51,424 nucleotides of DNA from Chloroflexota bacterium (GTDB taxonomy: Bacteria > Chloroflexota > Anaerolineae > UBA4142), in assembly GCA_016219275.1 (NCBI GenBank), contig JACRBM010000041.1, forward strand, positions 1 through 51,424, in the 5' to 3' direction. Position numbers and translations under genes: made by a program. This document shows positions 1-7,651 of this stretch, piece after piece. The notes beneath the pieces were generated by a model, which searched no databases, was not told the origin of the DNA, and saw nothing but the letters and a program-made list of their open reading frames with translations. Each line of letters begins with the position of its first letter. Positions within the stretch are counted from its first letter, which is position 1.

Positions 1-140
1 TGCCAAGTTCGCAGTTACATTTCCACCGCGCAGAAAAACGGACAGCGGGTCTTGGATGCACTCAAGTCGGCGTTGCAAGGAACACCCTATGTGCCGCCCA
101 TCTTGGCTACGCAACCTGCATCAACCGCCTGAGCAGTTAC
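1..140 (+). mobile_element. IS66-family element, 3' end with transposase C-terminus
   Basis: The reading frame open from base 1 to the TGA at 130-132 encodes a peptide containing [17 protein letters not shown], the typical C-terminus of IS66 (TnpC-type) transposases, which catalyse cut-and-paste transposition. The stop codon sits inside the terminal inverted repeat GCCTGAGCAGTTAC (127-140). That sequence is the exact reverse complement of GTAACTGCTCAGGC at 51286, where another IS66-type element begins, so the element ends at base 140. The rest of the transposase lies outside the window. The next base already belongs to a PIN-domain gene. The family call is from remembered family consensus; the repeat match is direct. 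Confidence 0.85.
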
Positions 141-141
141 C

Positions 142-1137
142 ATTGACACTAATATCTTCTTGTCCTTTTATCACTTCACAAGTGATGATTTAGAAGAATT
201 GCGAAAGTTGATTGTGCTTCTACGCAGAGATGAGGTACGTCTCTTACTCCCGCGACAAGTTGAGGTTGAATTTAGAAGAAACCGTGAAAATAAGATTGTA
301 GATGCCCTGAAAAGACTACGAGAACAGAAACTCAACCTACAATTTCCACAACTGTGCAAAGAATATGAAGAATACGATCAGCTCAGAGAACTGCAAAGAC
401 ACTATGAAACTGCTCACGCAAGACTTCTAGAAAAGATCTTCATAGATGTTTCAGATGAAACACTGAAGGCTGATGGTATTATCAAAGAACTATTCAATCT
501 TGCAGTTCGAATCCTTACTACAGACACCGTATTAGCAAAAGCTCGACTCCGTGTTGAACTCGGAAACCCACCTGGCAAAACCGGCTCATTGGGTGATGCG
601 CTAAATTGGGAATCCTTGCTTGAGGCATCGCCAAATGGAGAGCATATTTACTTCGTTACAGATGACAAGGATTACAGTTCGCCAATAGATGATAGCAAAT
701 TCGATCCCTTTCTTCTAGATGAATGGAAAAACACAAAAGGGTCGCTACTCTTTTTCAGCAACAAATTGTCATCTTTCTTTCGGGAAAGGTTCCCCGCGAT
801 CAAGCTAGCAAGCGAGTATGAAAAAGAAATTCTGATAAGAGACCTATCAGGAAGTACATCTTTTTCGCGGACTCACAGCGTCATAGCAAGGCTCAAACAT
901 CATAATGATTTCACACAATCCCAAGTTAACGATATCGTTAGTACGTGTCTTGGCAATTCGCAAATTTTTCTGATAATGGGCGATCCAGATGTGATGGCAT
1001 TCATTAGGAACATTACAAAAGATTATAAAGAGCAAATAGATCCTCGGAGTATGAGCCAGTTATGTGAAGTCTTCAAATCAAGAACAGGAAAAGAATTGGA
1101 ATCTCTCACAACTTTCGACGGAGAGCTCCCTTTTTGA
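142..1137 (+). CDS. PIN-domain nuclease-like protein (DUF4935 type), 5' end cut by IS66
   Basis: The frame opens right after the IS66 end and reads IDTNIFLSFYHF, the first strand and catalytic Asp motif of a PIN-like RNase domain. Further acidic candidates follow the family pattern: VEVEF early on, GDALNWE mid-protein and TDDKDY before the C-terminal half. No ATG, GTG or TTG precedes the DTN motif in this frame after the TGA at 130. The first standard start is TTG at 160, which would drop the catalytic Asp; ATT at 142 is a rare alternative. The original start was probably removed by the insertion, with only a few codons lost. Codon use is clearly AT-rich compared with the next gene, suggesting transfer. 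The gene may be dead or expressed from a non-standard start. No paired antitoxin is visible. Confidence 0.7.
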   Translation: MDTNIFLSFYHFTSDDLEELRKLIVLLRRDEVRLLLPRQVEVEFRRNRENKIVDALKRLREQKLNLQFPQLCKEYEEYDQLRELQRHYETAHARLLEKIFIDVSDETLKADGIIKELFNLAVRILTTDTVLAKARLRVELGNPPGKTGSLGDALNWESLLEASPNGEHIYFVTDDKDYSSPIDDSKFDPFLLDEWKNTKGSLLFFSNKLSSFFRERFPAIKLASEYEKEILIRDLSGSTSFSRTHSVIARLKHHNDFTQSQVNDIVSTCLGNSQIFLIMGDPDVMAFIRNITKDYKEQIDPRSMSQLCEVFKSRTGKELESLTTFDGELPF

Positions 1138-1199
1138 CTCTTCCAATCAACTCACTACCAGGATCTGATGATAATTGGTGATATGCTCCTAAGGTTTCA

Positions 1200-2420
1200 A
1201 TGAAAATCGCTCTCGTTTCTCCGTACGATTATCCGTATCCCGGCGGCGTGACGGAACACATCACACACCTCGACCGGCACTTTCGCGCGCTCGGGCACGA
1301 CACACGCATCATCGCCGCGTCGAGCGCGGATGACGCCGCGCTCGACGCGCACATCATTCGCGTCACGGACGATGTGTCGCTCGTGCCGTTCAGCGGCTCG
1401 AAAGCGCGCGTCACTCTGTCGCCGCAAATCTATCGCCGCGTCAAAAAAATTCTCGAGCAAGAAAATTTCGACATCGTGCACGTCCACGAGCCGACCGCGC
1501 CAATCCTCTGCCCCATCGTCCTGCGCCACTCGAAAGCGATCAACATCGGCACGTTCCACGCGTATCGCGAAACGAACGCAGTGTACGACATGGCGAACAG
1601 TCTTATCAAGCGCGCCCTGGGTCGTCTGCACGGACGCATTTTCGTTTCCGAAGCCGCGCGCGATTACATCACCCAGTATTTTCCCGGCGATTACGCGCTG
1701 ATTCCCAACGGTGTAGACTGCGCGCAGTTTTGCGCGCCTCACATTCAACCCATCGAGCGCTATAACGATGGACGCCCGAATGTGTTGTTCGTCGGACGAC
1801 TCGAAGCGCGTAAAGGATTTCGCCATCTGATTCGCGCGTGGCACGCGATCAAGCAAGCCCAGCCCGACGCGCGCTTGCTCGTCGTCGGCGCGTACAGCCA
1901 CAAGGACAAGGCGCCGTTCGTGCGGTACGCGCGCTCGCACCATGTGCACGGCATTCATTTCATCGGCTATGCCTCGCCCGAAGAATTGCCGCGCTATTTT
2001 CGCACGGCGACGATTTTTTGCGCGCCCTCAACCGGCTTTGAAAGTTTCGGCATCGTCCTGCTCGAAGCAATGGCAGCGGGCGTGCCGATTGTCGCGAGCG
2101 ACATCGCCGGTTATCGCACCGTTCTCGATCCGGGTATTGAAGGGCTGCTCGTGCCGCCGAAAGACGAGGACGCGCTCGCAGACGCGGTCGGCGTACTCTT
2201 GCGCGATCCAACGCGCCGCGCGCAAATGACGACCGCGTGCAAAGTCAAAGCCGCGCAGTACGATTGGAGCATCATTGCGCAACGCGTGCTTGACTATTAC
2301 GACCAGGTGCGCGCACAAACGCGTCTCGCGCCGGCGAAATCGAAAATCTCGTACCGCAAACGCATCACACGGATGGGACGCATCCTGAGTTGGCAACTGC
2401 GAAAAGGGAAAATCGGATGA
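1200..2420 (+). CDS. GT4 glycosyltransferase, PimA-like (phosphatidylinositol mannosyltransferase type)
   Basis: This 406-residue GT-B enzyme is predicted to transfer a sugar, probably mannose from GDP-mannose, to a lipid at the cytoplasmic membrane face. The N-terminus has PYDYPYPGGVTEH, then an SGSKAR stretch, HVHEPTAPIL, GTFHAY and PNGVD. The nucleotide-sugar site is GFESFGIVLLEAMAAG near residues 279-296. This order of motifs closely follows mycobacterial PimA. It is the first gene of a run with an FAD oxidoreductase (4-bp ATGA overlap at 2417), a CDP-alcohol phosphatidyltransferase and an acyltransferase-like protein, which supports a role in phospholipid glycosylation. Substrate identity is inferred; a generic GT4 acting on another lipid is the alternative. 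Confidence 0.85.
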   Translation: MKIALVSPYDYPYPGGVTEHITHLDRHFRALGHDTRIIAASSADDAALDAHIIRVTDDVSLVPFSGSKARVTLSPQIYRRVKKILEQENFDIVHVHEPTAPILCPIVLRHSKAINIGTFHAYRETNAVYDMANSLIKRALGRLHGRIFVSEAARDYITQYFPGDYALIPNGVDCAQFCAPHIQPIERYNDGRPNVLFVGRLEARKGFRHLIRAWHAIKQAQPDARLLVVGAYSHKDKAPFVRYARSHHVHGIHFIGYASPEELPRYFRTATIFCAPSTGFESFGIVLLEAMAAGVPIVASDIAGYRTVLDPGIEGLLVPPKDEDALADAVGVLLRDPTRRAQMTTACKVKAAQYDWSIIAQRVLDYYDQVRAQTRLAPAKSKISYRKRITRMGRILSWQLRKGKIG

Positions 2421-3553
2421 ATCGCTTTGCCGATGTCGTGATTGTAGGTGGCGGCGTGATGGGCTGTAGCGCCGCGTTTCATCTCGCGCGCGGCGCGCGC
2501 GTCAGCGATGACGCGCGACCGCTGAACGCGCGCATCGTCGTCGTCGAGAAAGGATCGGTCGCGTCGGGCATGACGAAACGGAGCGGCGGTCTGATGCACG
2601 CGAGTTTGCCCGACGAGACCCAGGCACAGCTTGCATGGAAGAGTCTGGAGTACGTGCGAAACTGGAAGAGCATCGTCGGCGGCGAATGCGCGTTCATCAA
2701 AACTGGGTTGCTCGCGCTCGCGCCCGAAACGGTATTGCGCGAGCAAGCCACGATGCTCGCGCGGATCGGCGCACCGGCGCAAACCTTGTCCGCCGATGAG
2801 TTACGCGAGTTTCAACCAGGTGTGAACGCGGACGACGCGCCGCGCGCGCTGTTCGAGCCGGACGCAGGTTACGTGGACCCGATGCAGATGGCGCAATCGC
2901 TCGCCGCGCGCGCGAAAGAGTACGGCGCAGAGTTTCGCACGGGCACGCTTGCCAAAAGTATTCGCGTGGAGCACGGGCGCGTGACCGGCATCGAGACGAC
3001 GACCGGCACCATTGAAACGCTCGCGGTCGTCGTGATGGCGGGCGCGTGGAGCGAACGCCTACTCAAACCGCTCGGCATCGAACTGGGCATGCGCGTCGCG
3101 CGAACCCAGGTCGCGTTCTTTGATCGTCCCGCCGAATTGAAAAAAGGGCATCCCGCGTTTTTCGATGCGTACACCGGCGCGTACTTTCGTCCGCACACCT
3201 TCGGCTTGCTGTACGCCGGGATGATCGAGCCGAACGACGAAAATGTAAACCCCGATCATTTCGACGAAAGCGTATCCCCCGCGTTCGTCAATGAATTGCG
3301 CCAGCGCATCGTGACGCGATTGCCGGTCATGGCGAACGCGCGCTATGTGCGAGGACACGCGGGAGTTTATGATGTGACCGCGCACGCGCATCCAATCATC
3401 GGCAAAGCCCCAGCAATCACAGGGTTGTTCGTTGCCGCCGGATTTGGTGGGTACGGTCTCGCGCTCGCGCCCGCCGTCGGCGCGTGTGTCGCGGAACTCG
3501 TCACCGAAGGCGCGGCGAGTACGGTCGAGTTGAAGGAATTCCAAGTGCAATAG
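2417..3553 (+). CDS. FAD-dependent oxidoreductase, DAO/sarcosine-glycine oxidase type
   Basis: The protein (378 aa from ATG 2417) begins with the dinucleotide-binding fold VVIVGGGVMGCSAAFHLA. It ends with a second FAD-contact region around GLFVAAGFGGYGLALAPAVG, as in D-amino-acid oxidase, sarcosine oxidase beta and glycine oxidase relatives. These flavoproteins oxidise C-N bonds of small amines in the cytoplasm; the substrate cannot be read from sequence. ATG 2417 overlaps the upstream stop as ATGA, implying translational coupling to the glycosyltransferase, so it is preferred over the TTG at 2390. A lipid-related role is only suggested by context. A second, distant DAO-family gene lies at 44933. 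Confidence 0.85.
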   Translation: MNRFADVVIVGGGVMGCSAAFHLARGARVSDDARPLNARIVVVEKGSVASGMTKRSGGLMHASLPDETQAQLAWKSLEYVRNWKSIVGGECAFIKTGLLALAPETVLREQATMLARIGAPAQTLSADELREFQPGVNADDAPRALFEPDAGYVDPMQMAQSLAARAKEYGAEFRTGTLAKSIRVEHGRVTGIETTTGTIETLAVVVMAGAWSERLLKPLGIELGMRVARTQVAFFDRPAELKKGHPAFFDAYTGAYFRPHTFGLLYAGMIEPNDENVNPDHFDESVSPAFVNELRQRIVTRLPVMANARYVRGHAGVYDVTAHAHPIIGKAPAITGLFVAAGFGGYGLALAPAVGACVAELVTEGAASTVELKEFQVQ

Positions 3554-3615
3554 TGCAATAGTACGATAGTGCGATAGTGCGTCAACTATCGCACTATCGC
3601 ACGAACACACTATCG
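3554..3615. repeat. 8-bp tandem repeat forming a hairpin
   Basis: Five degenerate copies of an 8-mer (AGTGCAAT, AGTGCAAT, AGTACGAT, AGTGCGAT, AGTGCG) are followed by their reverse complement (CTATCGCACTATCGCAC), giving a strong potential hairpin between the oxidoreductase and the phosphatidyltransferase. The 16-mer GCGTCAACTATCGCAC at 3579-3594 recurs exactly at 4273-4288, over codons 2-7 of the acyltransferase-like gene. No T-run follows the hairpin, so it is not a classic terminator. Confidence 0.7.
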
Positions 3616-3631
3616 CACTACTGAGGTTGCC

Positions 3632-4225
3632 TTGCTGAGTAATTGGATTCGCCAACGCGCGCAATCGTTTTTGAATGCGATCGCGCGCGGCTTGCACAAA
3701 CTGGGATTGACGCCGAACGCGCTGACGCTGATCGGGTTTGCCGGGATGTGTCTCATCGGCGTCGTGCTCGCGACCGGGCAACTCGCGCTCGGCGGTTTGC
3801 TCATCATCGCGTCCGGCATTCTCGACGCGCTCGACGGCACGCTCGCGCGGATGACGAATCGCGTGACCAAGTTCGGCGCGTTTCTCGATTCGACGACGGA
3901 TCGTTTTGCCGAAGGCGCGCTCTTTTTCGGAATCTTGTACTGGTATCTGCAACAAGGATTCACATTCATCGTTTACGTGATCTACTTTGCGCTGCTCGGT
4001 TCGTTGATGGTTAGCTACGCACGCGCGCGCGCCGAGGGCATCGGCGTCGAATGCAAGGAAGGTTGGTTCACACGATTCGAGCGCATCGCGTTGCTCGTTA
4101 TCGGTCTGTTGCTCACCGCGCTTTTCGGCGATACACCCTTGTTCACCGTCCTGGGAATTCTCGCGATTTTTGCGAACGTGACCGCCGTGCAACGCATGTG
4201 GCTGGTGTACAAAGCATCAAAGTAG
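3632..4225 (+). CDS. CDP-alcohol phosphatidyltransferase (PI/PG-phosphate synthase family)
   Basis: This 197-residue integral membrane enzyme carries the full family signature D-G-x2-A-R-x8-G-x3-D-x3-D at residues 68-90, preceded by D65. The aspartates bind two metal ions and activate transfer of a phosphatidyl group from CDP-diacylglycerol to an alcohol. Several hydrophobic segments fill the rest. TTG 3632 is used as start, with GAGG about 8 nt upstream. The PimA-like enzyme two genes upstream suggests inositol-phosphate or a similar polyol as acceptor; glycerol-3-phosphate (PgsA) is the alternative. In mycobacteria the PI-phosphate synthase, an acyltransferase and PimA are also neighbours, in another order. 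Confidence 0.88.
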   Translation: MLSNWIRQRAQSFLNAIARGLHKLGLTPNALTLIGFAGMCLIGVVLATGQLALGGLLIIASGILDALDGTLARMTNRVTKFGAFLDSTTDRFAEGALFFGILYWYLQQGFTFIVYVIYFALLGSLMVSYARARAEGIGVECKEGWFTRFERIALLVIGLLLTALFGDTPLFTVLGILAIFANVTAVQRMWLVYKASK

Positions 4226-4268
4226 AGACGCCCCGGCGGGGCAGCTCTACGCGCGAAACGGAAATTAC
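4226..4268. repeat. Short palindromic repeat in the gap
   Basis: The 43-nt gap contains GCCCCGGCGGGGC, a small GC-rich palindrome of the dispersed-hairpin kind. No T-run follows, so co-transcription with the next gene is likely. Confidence 0.4.
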
Positions 4269-5069
4269 GTGAGCGTCAACTATCGCACCTGGCATCCACG
4301 TTTAGTCGTACCATTTCTTCTCACACTCACCGGCATTCCCAAACCTCTGAGCCGCGACGCGGCGTTGCTTTTACAAGGCGCACACCCAGCCCCGCGCGCG
4401 CTCAACTCCGAAAATATTCCGGCTGATTCCCCGTTCATCCTCGTCCTCAATCACTATGATCGTCCGGGACTCGGCGCGTGGTGGGGCGCATCGCTCGTGC
4501 TTGCGACCATTACCGCGCGACGCACGCGCGAACCGCGCGAGGTGCACTTTGCGATGGCGCGTGAGTGGTGGTATCCGAGCAGATTCGGACGCTGGGTCAA
4601 ACAACCGCTCACGCGTTGGTTCTTCGGGCAACTCGCCAAAACGTACGGACTTGTGACACTGCCGCCGGTCGTCGAGCACTATCGCGGCACCGCCGCGTAC
4701 GCGATTCGCCGCGCGCTCGCGTTGACACGCGGCGACGCGCCGGAATTGGTTGGACTTGCGCCGGAAGGAAACACGGGACCAGGACTCGCATTGTGCGAGC
4801 CGCCCTCAGGCGCAGGGCTGTTTTTGCTGATGCTCGCGCACAACACGATTCCATTTTTGCCGGTCGGCGTGTACGAAGAGGACACTCTCCTCGCAAATTT
4901 CGGCGAGCCGTTCGACTTGCGCGTGCCGCACACGTTGCCGCGCACACAGCGCGATCGCGAAGCGGCGCGGCAAGTGATGACGCGCATCGGCGCGCGATTG
5001 CCAGAGCAAATGTGGGGCGTGTATCGGGAAGACATTCAGAGTTGTTTGGACACGAAGGAACACAGATGA
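4269..5069 (+). CDS. Divergent glycerolipid acyltransferase-like protein
   Basis: This 266-residue protein resembles the PlsC/PatA acyltransferase fold in motif order: ILVLNHYDRPG (about residues 57-67) where block I is expected, APEGNTGPG (164-172) resembling the substrate-phosphate block, and PFLPVGVYEE (195-204) resembling the last block. The classic HX4D catalytic pair is not present in block I; the Asp follows the His by two residues. It may therefore be a variant or a non-catalytic relative. The GTG start overlaps the 16-base repeat described at 3579, so the first codons may derive from a repeat. It closes the lipid gene run, consistent with acylation of a lipid or glycolipid. Confidence 0.6.
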   Translation: MSVNYRTWHPRLVVPFLLTLTGIPKPLSRDAALLLQGAHPAPRALNSENIPADSPFILVLNHYDRPGLGAWWGASLVLATITARRTREPREVHFAMAREWWYPSRFGRWVKQPLTRWFFGQLAKTYGLVTLPPVVEHYRGTAAYAIRRALALTRGDAPELVGLAPEGNTGPGLALCEPPSGAGLFLLMLAHNTIPFLPVGVYEEDTLLANFGEPFDLRVPHTLPRTQRDREAARQVMTRIGARLPEQMWGVYREDIQSCLDTKEHR

Positions 5070-5129
5070 ACGCGGATTAAAAAATCTGCGTTTGTGCGCG
5101 TTCATTCGTTTCCCATTTTTGGAATTAGA

Positions 5130-5906
5130 ATGAATCGCATTATCACGCTAACGACTGATTTCGGATCGAGCGATGGATTTGTCGGGACGATGAAAGGCGT
5201 CATCCTCAATATCAATCCGCAAGCCAGCATCGTGGACATTACACACGACATCGCGCCGCAGAACATTGAACAGGGCGCGTTTTTGTTTGCAAACGCGTGC
5301 GGGTTTTTCCCGGCGAACACCATTCACGTCGTCGTCGTTGACCCAGGTGTTGGCACATCGCGACGACCCATCGCGATGCAAATCGGCGAAACGTTTTTCG
5401 TCGCGCCGGATAACGGCGTGATCGCGCCAGCAATGACCAATTACCCATTACCATTTCGCGTCGTGCATCTGAATCGTCCGCAATTTTTTCTGCCGCGCGT
5501 TTCCCACACCTTTCACGGTCGCGATATTTTTGCGCCCGTCGCCGCGCACCTCTCGCTCGGCGTGCCGCTCGACGCGCTGGGCGACGCGATAGACGACTGG
5601 ACACAACTCGACATCGCGATGGCAACGCGCGATACGGACGGCGCGATTGTCGGCAAGGTCGTTCACATTGATCGCTTCGGCAATCTCATCACGAACATTC
5701 CAGGTGGGATACTGGGTGGATTGACACGCGTTCACCTCGCGGGACGCGTGCTGATCGGCATTCGCCAGACCTACGCGGAGGCGGCGCTGGGCGAGCCGCT
5801 CGCGCTCGTCAGTTCGAGCGGTACCCTCGAAATCGCGGTGCGAAACGGCAACGCGGCGGTCGCGTTTGGTATCGAAATCGGCACGACGGTTCGCGTAACT
5901 TCTTGA
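5130..5906 (+). CDS. SAM hydrolase / S-adenosyl-L-methionine hydroxide adenosyltransferase (DUF62)
   Basis: The protein (258 aa from ATG 5130) starts ITLTTDFGSSDGFVGTMKGV, followed by VDITHDI, VVDPGVGT and FVAPDNGV, the hallmark motifs of the DUF62 SAM-hydrolase/fluorinase superfamily. Members split SAM to adenosine and methionine using water or, rarely, a halide. In the family these usually include the Asp of TTDFG and the Asp of APDNG. The later FHGRDIFAPVAAHL motif is also typical. A short heptad-like stretch (CCAATTACCCATTACC, 5437-5452) lies within codons for MTNYPLPFR, just after the APDNG motif, and may be a repeat insertion. The family usually lacks a known physiological role. Confidence 0.9.
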   Translation: MNRIITLTTDFGSSDGFVGTMKGVILNINPQASIVDITHDIAPQNIEQGAFLFANACGFFPANTIHVVVVDPGVGTSRRPIAMQIGETFFVAPDNGVIAPAMTNYPLPFRVVHLNRPQFFLPRVSHTFHGRDIFAPVAAHLSLGVPLDALGDAIDDWTQLDIAMATRDTDGAIVGKVVHIDRFGNLITNIPGGILGGLTRVHLAGRVLIGIRQTYAEAALGEPLALVSSSGTLEIAVRNGNAAVAFGIEIGTTVRVTS

Positions 5907-5931
5907 CAAGTGCTTTTCTTTGTGCTAAAAT
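5903..5931 (+). promoter_or_regulatory. Sigma-70-type promoter of hrcA-grpE-dnaK
   Basis: A perfect -35 (TTGACA, 5903-5908) is separated by 17 nt from TAAAAT (5926-5931). It overlaps the 3' end of the SAM hydrolase gene and is followed immediately by the CIRCE operator. Confidence 0.9.
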
Positions 5932-5932
5932 C

Positions 5933-5959
5933 TTGGCACTCATGTGCCGAGAGTGCTAA
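5933..5959 (+). promoter_or_regulatory. CIRCE operator
   Basis: TTGGCACTC (5933-5941), 9 nt, GAGTGCTAA (5951-5959). This matches the CIRCE consensus TTAGCACTC-N9-GAGTGCTAA with one change. It is the binding site for HrcA, encoded 20 nt downstream, so the operon is autorepressed and heat-inducible. Confidence 0.95.
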
Positions 5960-5979
5960 ATCGGAAAGAGTATAATTTT

Positions 5980-7002
5980 ATGACAGATTTGAGCGAACGC
6001 CAGCGGCGGGTTTTGGCGCTGGTCGTCCAGGAATTTGTGGAAAACGCCCAGCCGGTCGGGTCGGAAACCCTCCGCCAGCGTGGGCTTGGCGTCAGTTCGG
6101 CGACAATCCGCAATGAACTCTCCGCGCTTGAGGAATTGGGTTATTTGATGCACCCGCACACGTCGGCGGGGCGCATCCCGACCGAAAAGGGCTACCGCTA
6201 TTTTGTCGAATCGTTAATGGAGGAATTTGAACTGCCGCTCGTCGAACAGCGGATGATTCGGCACCAATTTCATCAGGTCACGCTCGACGTGGATCAGTGG
6301 ATGCGACTCGCGGCGGCAGTGCTCGCGCACGCATCGCACAGCGCCGCGCTCGTGACCGCGCCGCAAGCCGAACGTTGTCGTTTCAAACATTTGCAACTCG
6401 TCACGATTAGTGATCAAGTCGCGCTGCTCGTCCTCGTTTTGCAAGAAGGCACGGTCAAACAACAAATGCTCGCGCTGCCGCAAGCGGTGCCGCAAGAAGA
6501 GTTGATGCGGATTTCGAATCGGCTGAACGAGCATCTTGCCGGACGCAACACCGATCAAATTCGTACGCTCGGGCTCGCGCTTTCGATGTTTGAAAGCGAT
6601 GTCATCGGCACCGTCCTGGATTTGATGCGGCAAGTAGATACGCGCACGACCCAGGATGTGTATCGCGATGGCATGATGGATATTTTGCGTCAGCCGGAAT
6701 TTTCCGCGATCGGGCGAATGCAGGCATTGCTGGAAATGCTCGAACAACGCAGTATGCTCGAAACGATGTTGAGCGATCTCGCGCCGGCGCGCGGCGTGCA
6801 CGTCGTCATCGGCAGCGAGAATCAGTACGACGAAATGGGCGACTATAGCATGGTGCTCACGCGCTATGGTTTGCCCGGCGAAGCGACCGGTATCGTCGGC
6901 GTCCTGGGTCCGGTGCGGATGCAGTACGCGCGTTCGATTGGCGCGGTGCGCTACGTCGCCGGTCTGTTGGATGATTTGATGGCGCGGATGCACGGAAGAT
7001 AG
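5980..7002 (+). CDS. hrcA: Heat-inducible transcription repressor HrcA
   Basis: HrcA (340 aa from ATG 5980) represses chaperone operons by binding CIRCE. The N-terminal winged helix spans about residues 1-75 and includes SSATIRNELSALEELGYL and HTSAGRIPTEKGYR, both diagnostic. The C-terminal half contains the usual dimerisation and inserted domain, ending with GPVRMQYARSIGAVRYVAGLL. ATG 5980 is preferred over 5944, because 5944 would lie inside the CIRCE element and the upstream sequence GGAAAGAG provides a ribosome site. It is the first gene of hrcA-grpE-dnaK under the promoter and operator just upstream. Confidence 0.97.
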   Translation: MTDLSERQRRVLALVVQEFVENAQPVGSETLRQRGLGVSSATIRNELSALEELGYLMHPHTSAGRIPTEKGYRYFVESLMEEFELPLVEQRMIRHQFHQVTLDVDQWMRLAAAVLAHASHSAALVTAPQAERCRFKHLQLVTISDQVALLVLVLQEGTVKQQMLALPQAVPQEELMRISNRLNEHLAGRNTDQIRTLGLALSMFESDVIGTVLDLMRQVDTRTTQDVYRDGMMDILRQPEFSAIGRMQALLEMLEQRSMLETMLSDLAPARGVHVVIGSENQYDEMGDYSMVLTRYGLPGEATGIVGVLGPVRMQYARSIGAVRYVAGLLDDLMARMHGR

Positions 7003-7044
7003 TGGGCAGTGGACCGTGAACAGTTTTCAGTGGAGGCTCATCGA

Positions 7045-7572
7045 ATGTCGGAAGAACAAGTGAAAGAACTGGAAGAAAAACACCCAGAAGCAGTAGAGGA
7101 TGCGGCATCGTTAAAGAAACAGTTGGAAGACGAGCGCGCGAAATCTGCCGAGTATCTCGATCAATGGCAGCGCGCGCGCGCCGATTTGTCGAACTTTCGC
7201 AAGCGCGCGGACAAGGAGCGGGAGGATTTCGGCAAATTTGCGAACAGCGTGCTGATCGCGCGATTGTTACCGGTGCTCGACGATTTCGACCGCGCGTTCC
7301 AAACGATTCCCGACAATCTGCGCGAGTTGACCTGGATTCAGGGCGTGATGCTGATCGCGCGCAAGATGAACGCGGTGCTCGAAGCCGAGGGGCTGAAACC
7401 GATTGACGCGTTGAATCAGCCATTCGATCCGAACGTACACGAAGCCGTCATTCACGAAGAGACGGATCAACACGATGATGGCGTCGTCATCGCGGAATTG
7501 CAAAAAGGGTTCAAGTTGAACGACCGCGTGATACGTCCAACGATGGTCAAAGTGGCAAAGAAGAAAAACTAA
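7045..7572 (+). CDS. grpE: Nucleotide exchange factor GrpE
   Basis: GrpE (175 aa from ATG 7045) releases ADP from DnaK. The N-terminal part is a charged coiled coil ([25 protein letters not shown] by composition), followed by the conserved [20 protein letters not shown] helix and the C-terminal beta domain with [13 protein letters not shown] and [23 protein letters not shown] lies about 10 nt before ATG 7045, which is why GTG 7009 is rejected. The 5' spacer (7003-7035) is a degenerate heptad repeat. Confidence 0.97.
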   Translation: MSEEQVKELEEKHPEAVEDAASLKKQLEDERAKSAEYLDQWQRARADLSNFRKRADKEREDFGKFANSVLIARLLPVLDDFDRAFQTIPDNLRELTWIQGVMLIARKMNAVLEAEGLKPIDALNQPFDPNVHEAVIHEETDQHDDGVVIAELQKGFKLNDRVIRPTMVKVAKKKN

Positions 7573-7651
7573 TTCCCTTGTTTCCCAGAGTTCCCGGCAC
7601 GAACGAAGGGAACTGAAGGAACTGAAGGAAAAACACGAGGAGTTTATAGAC

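Noticed and set aside
1197-1958. 253-residue minus-strand ORF across the glycosyltransferase
   Set aside because: It is a shadow of the GT4 gene; the Arg/Val-rich protein has no domain and no ribosome site, and the plus frame has clear motifs.
2390-2416. TTG 2390 as start of the FAD oxidoreductase
   Set aside because: ATG 2417 overlaps the upstream stop as ATGA and begins the conserved FAD fold at the expected distance.
3059-4192. 377-residue minus-strand ORF
   Set aside because: It spans the antisense of two genes with strong motifs on the plus strand; Glu/Arg-rich composition is typical of reverse frames in this GC-rich DNA.
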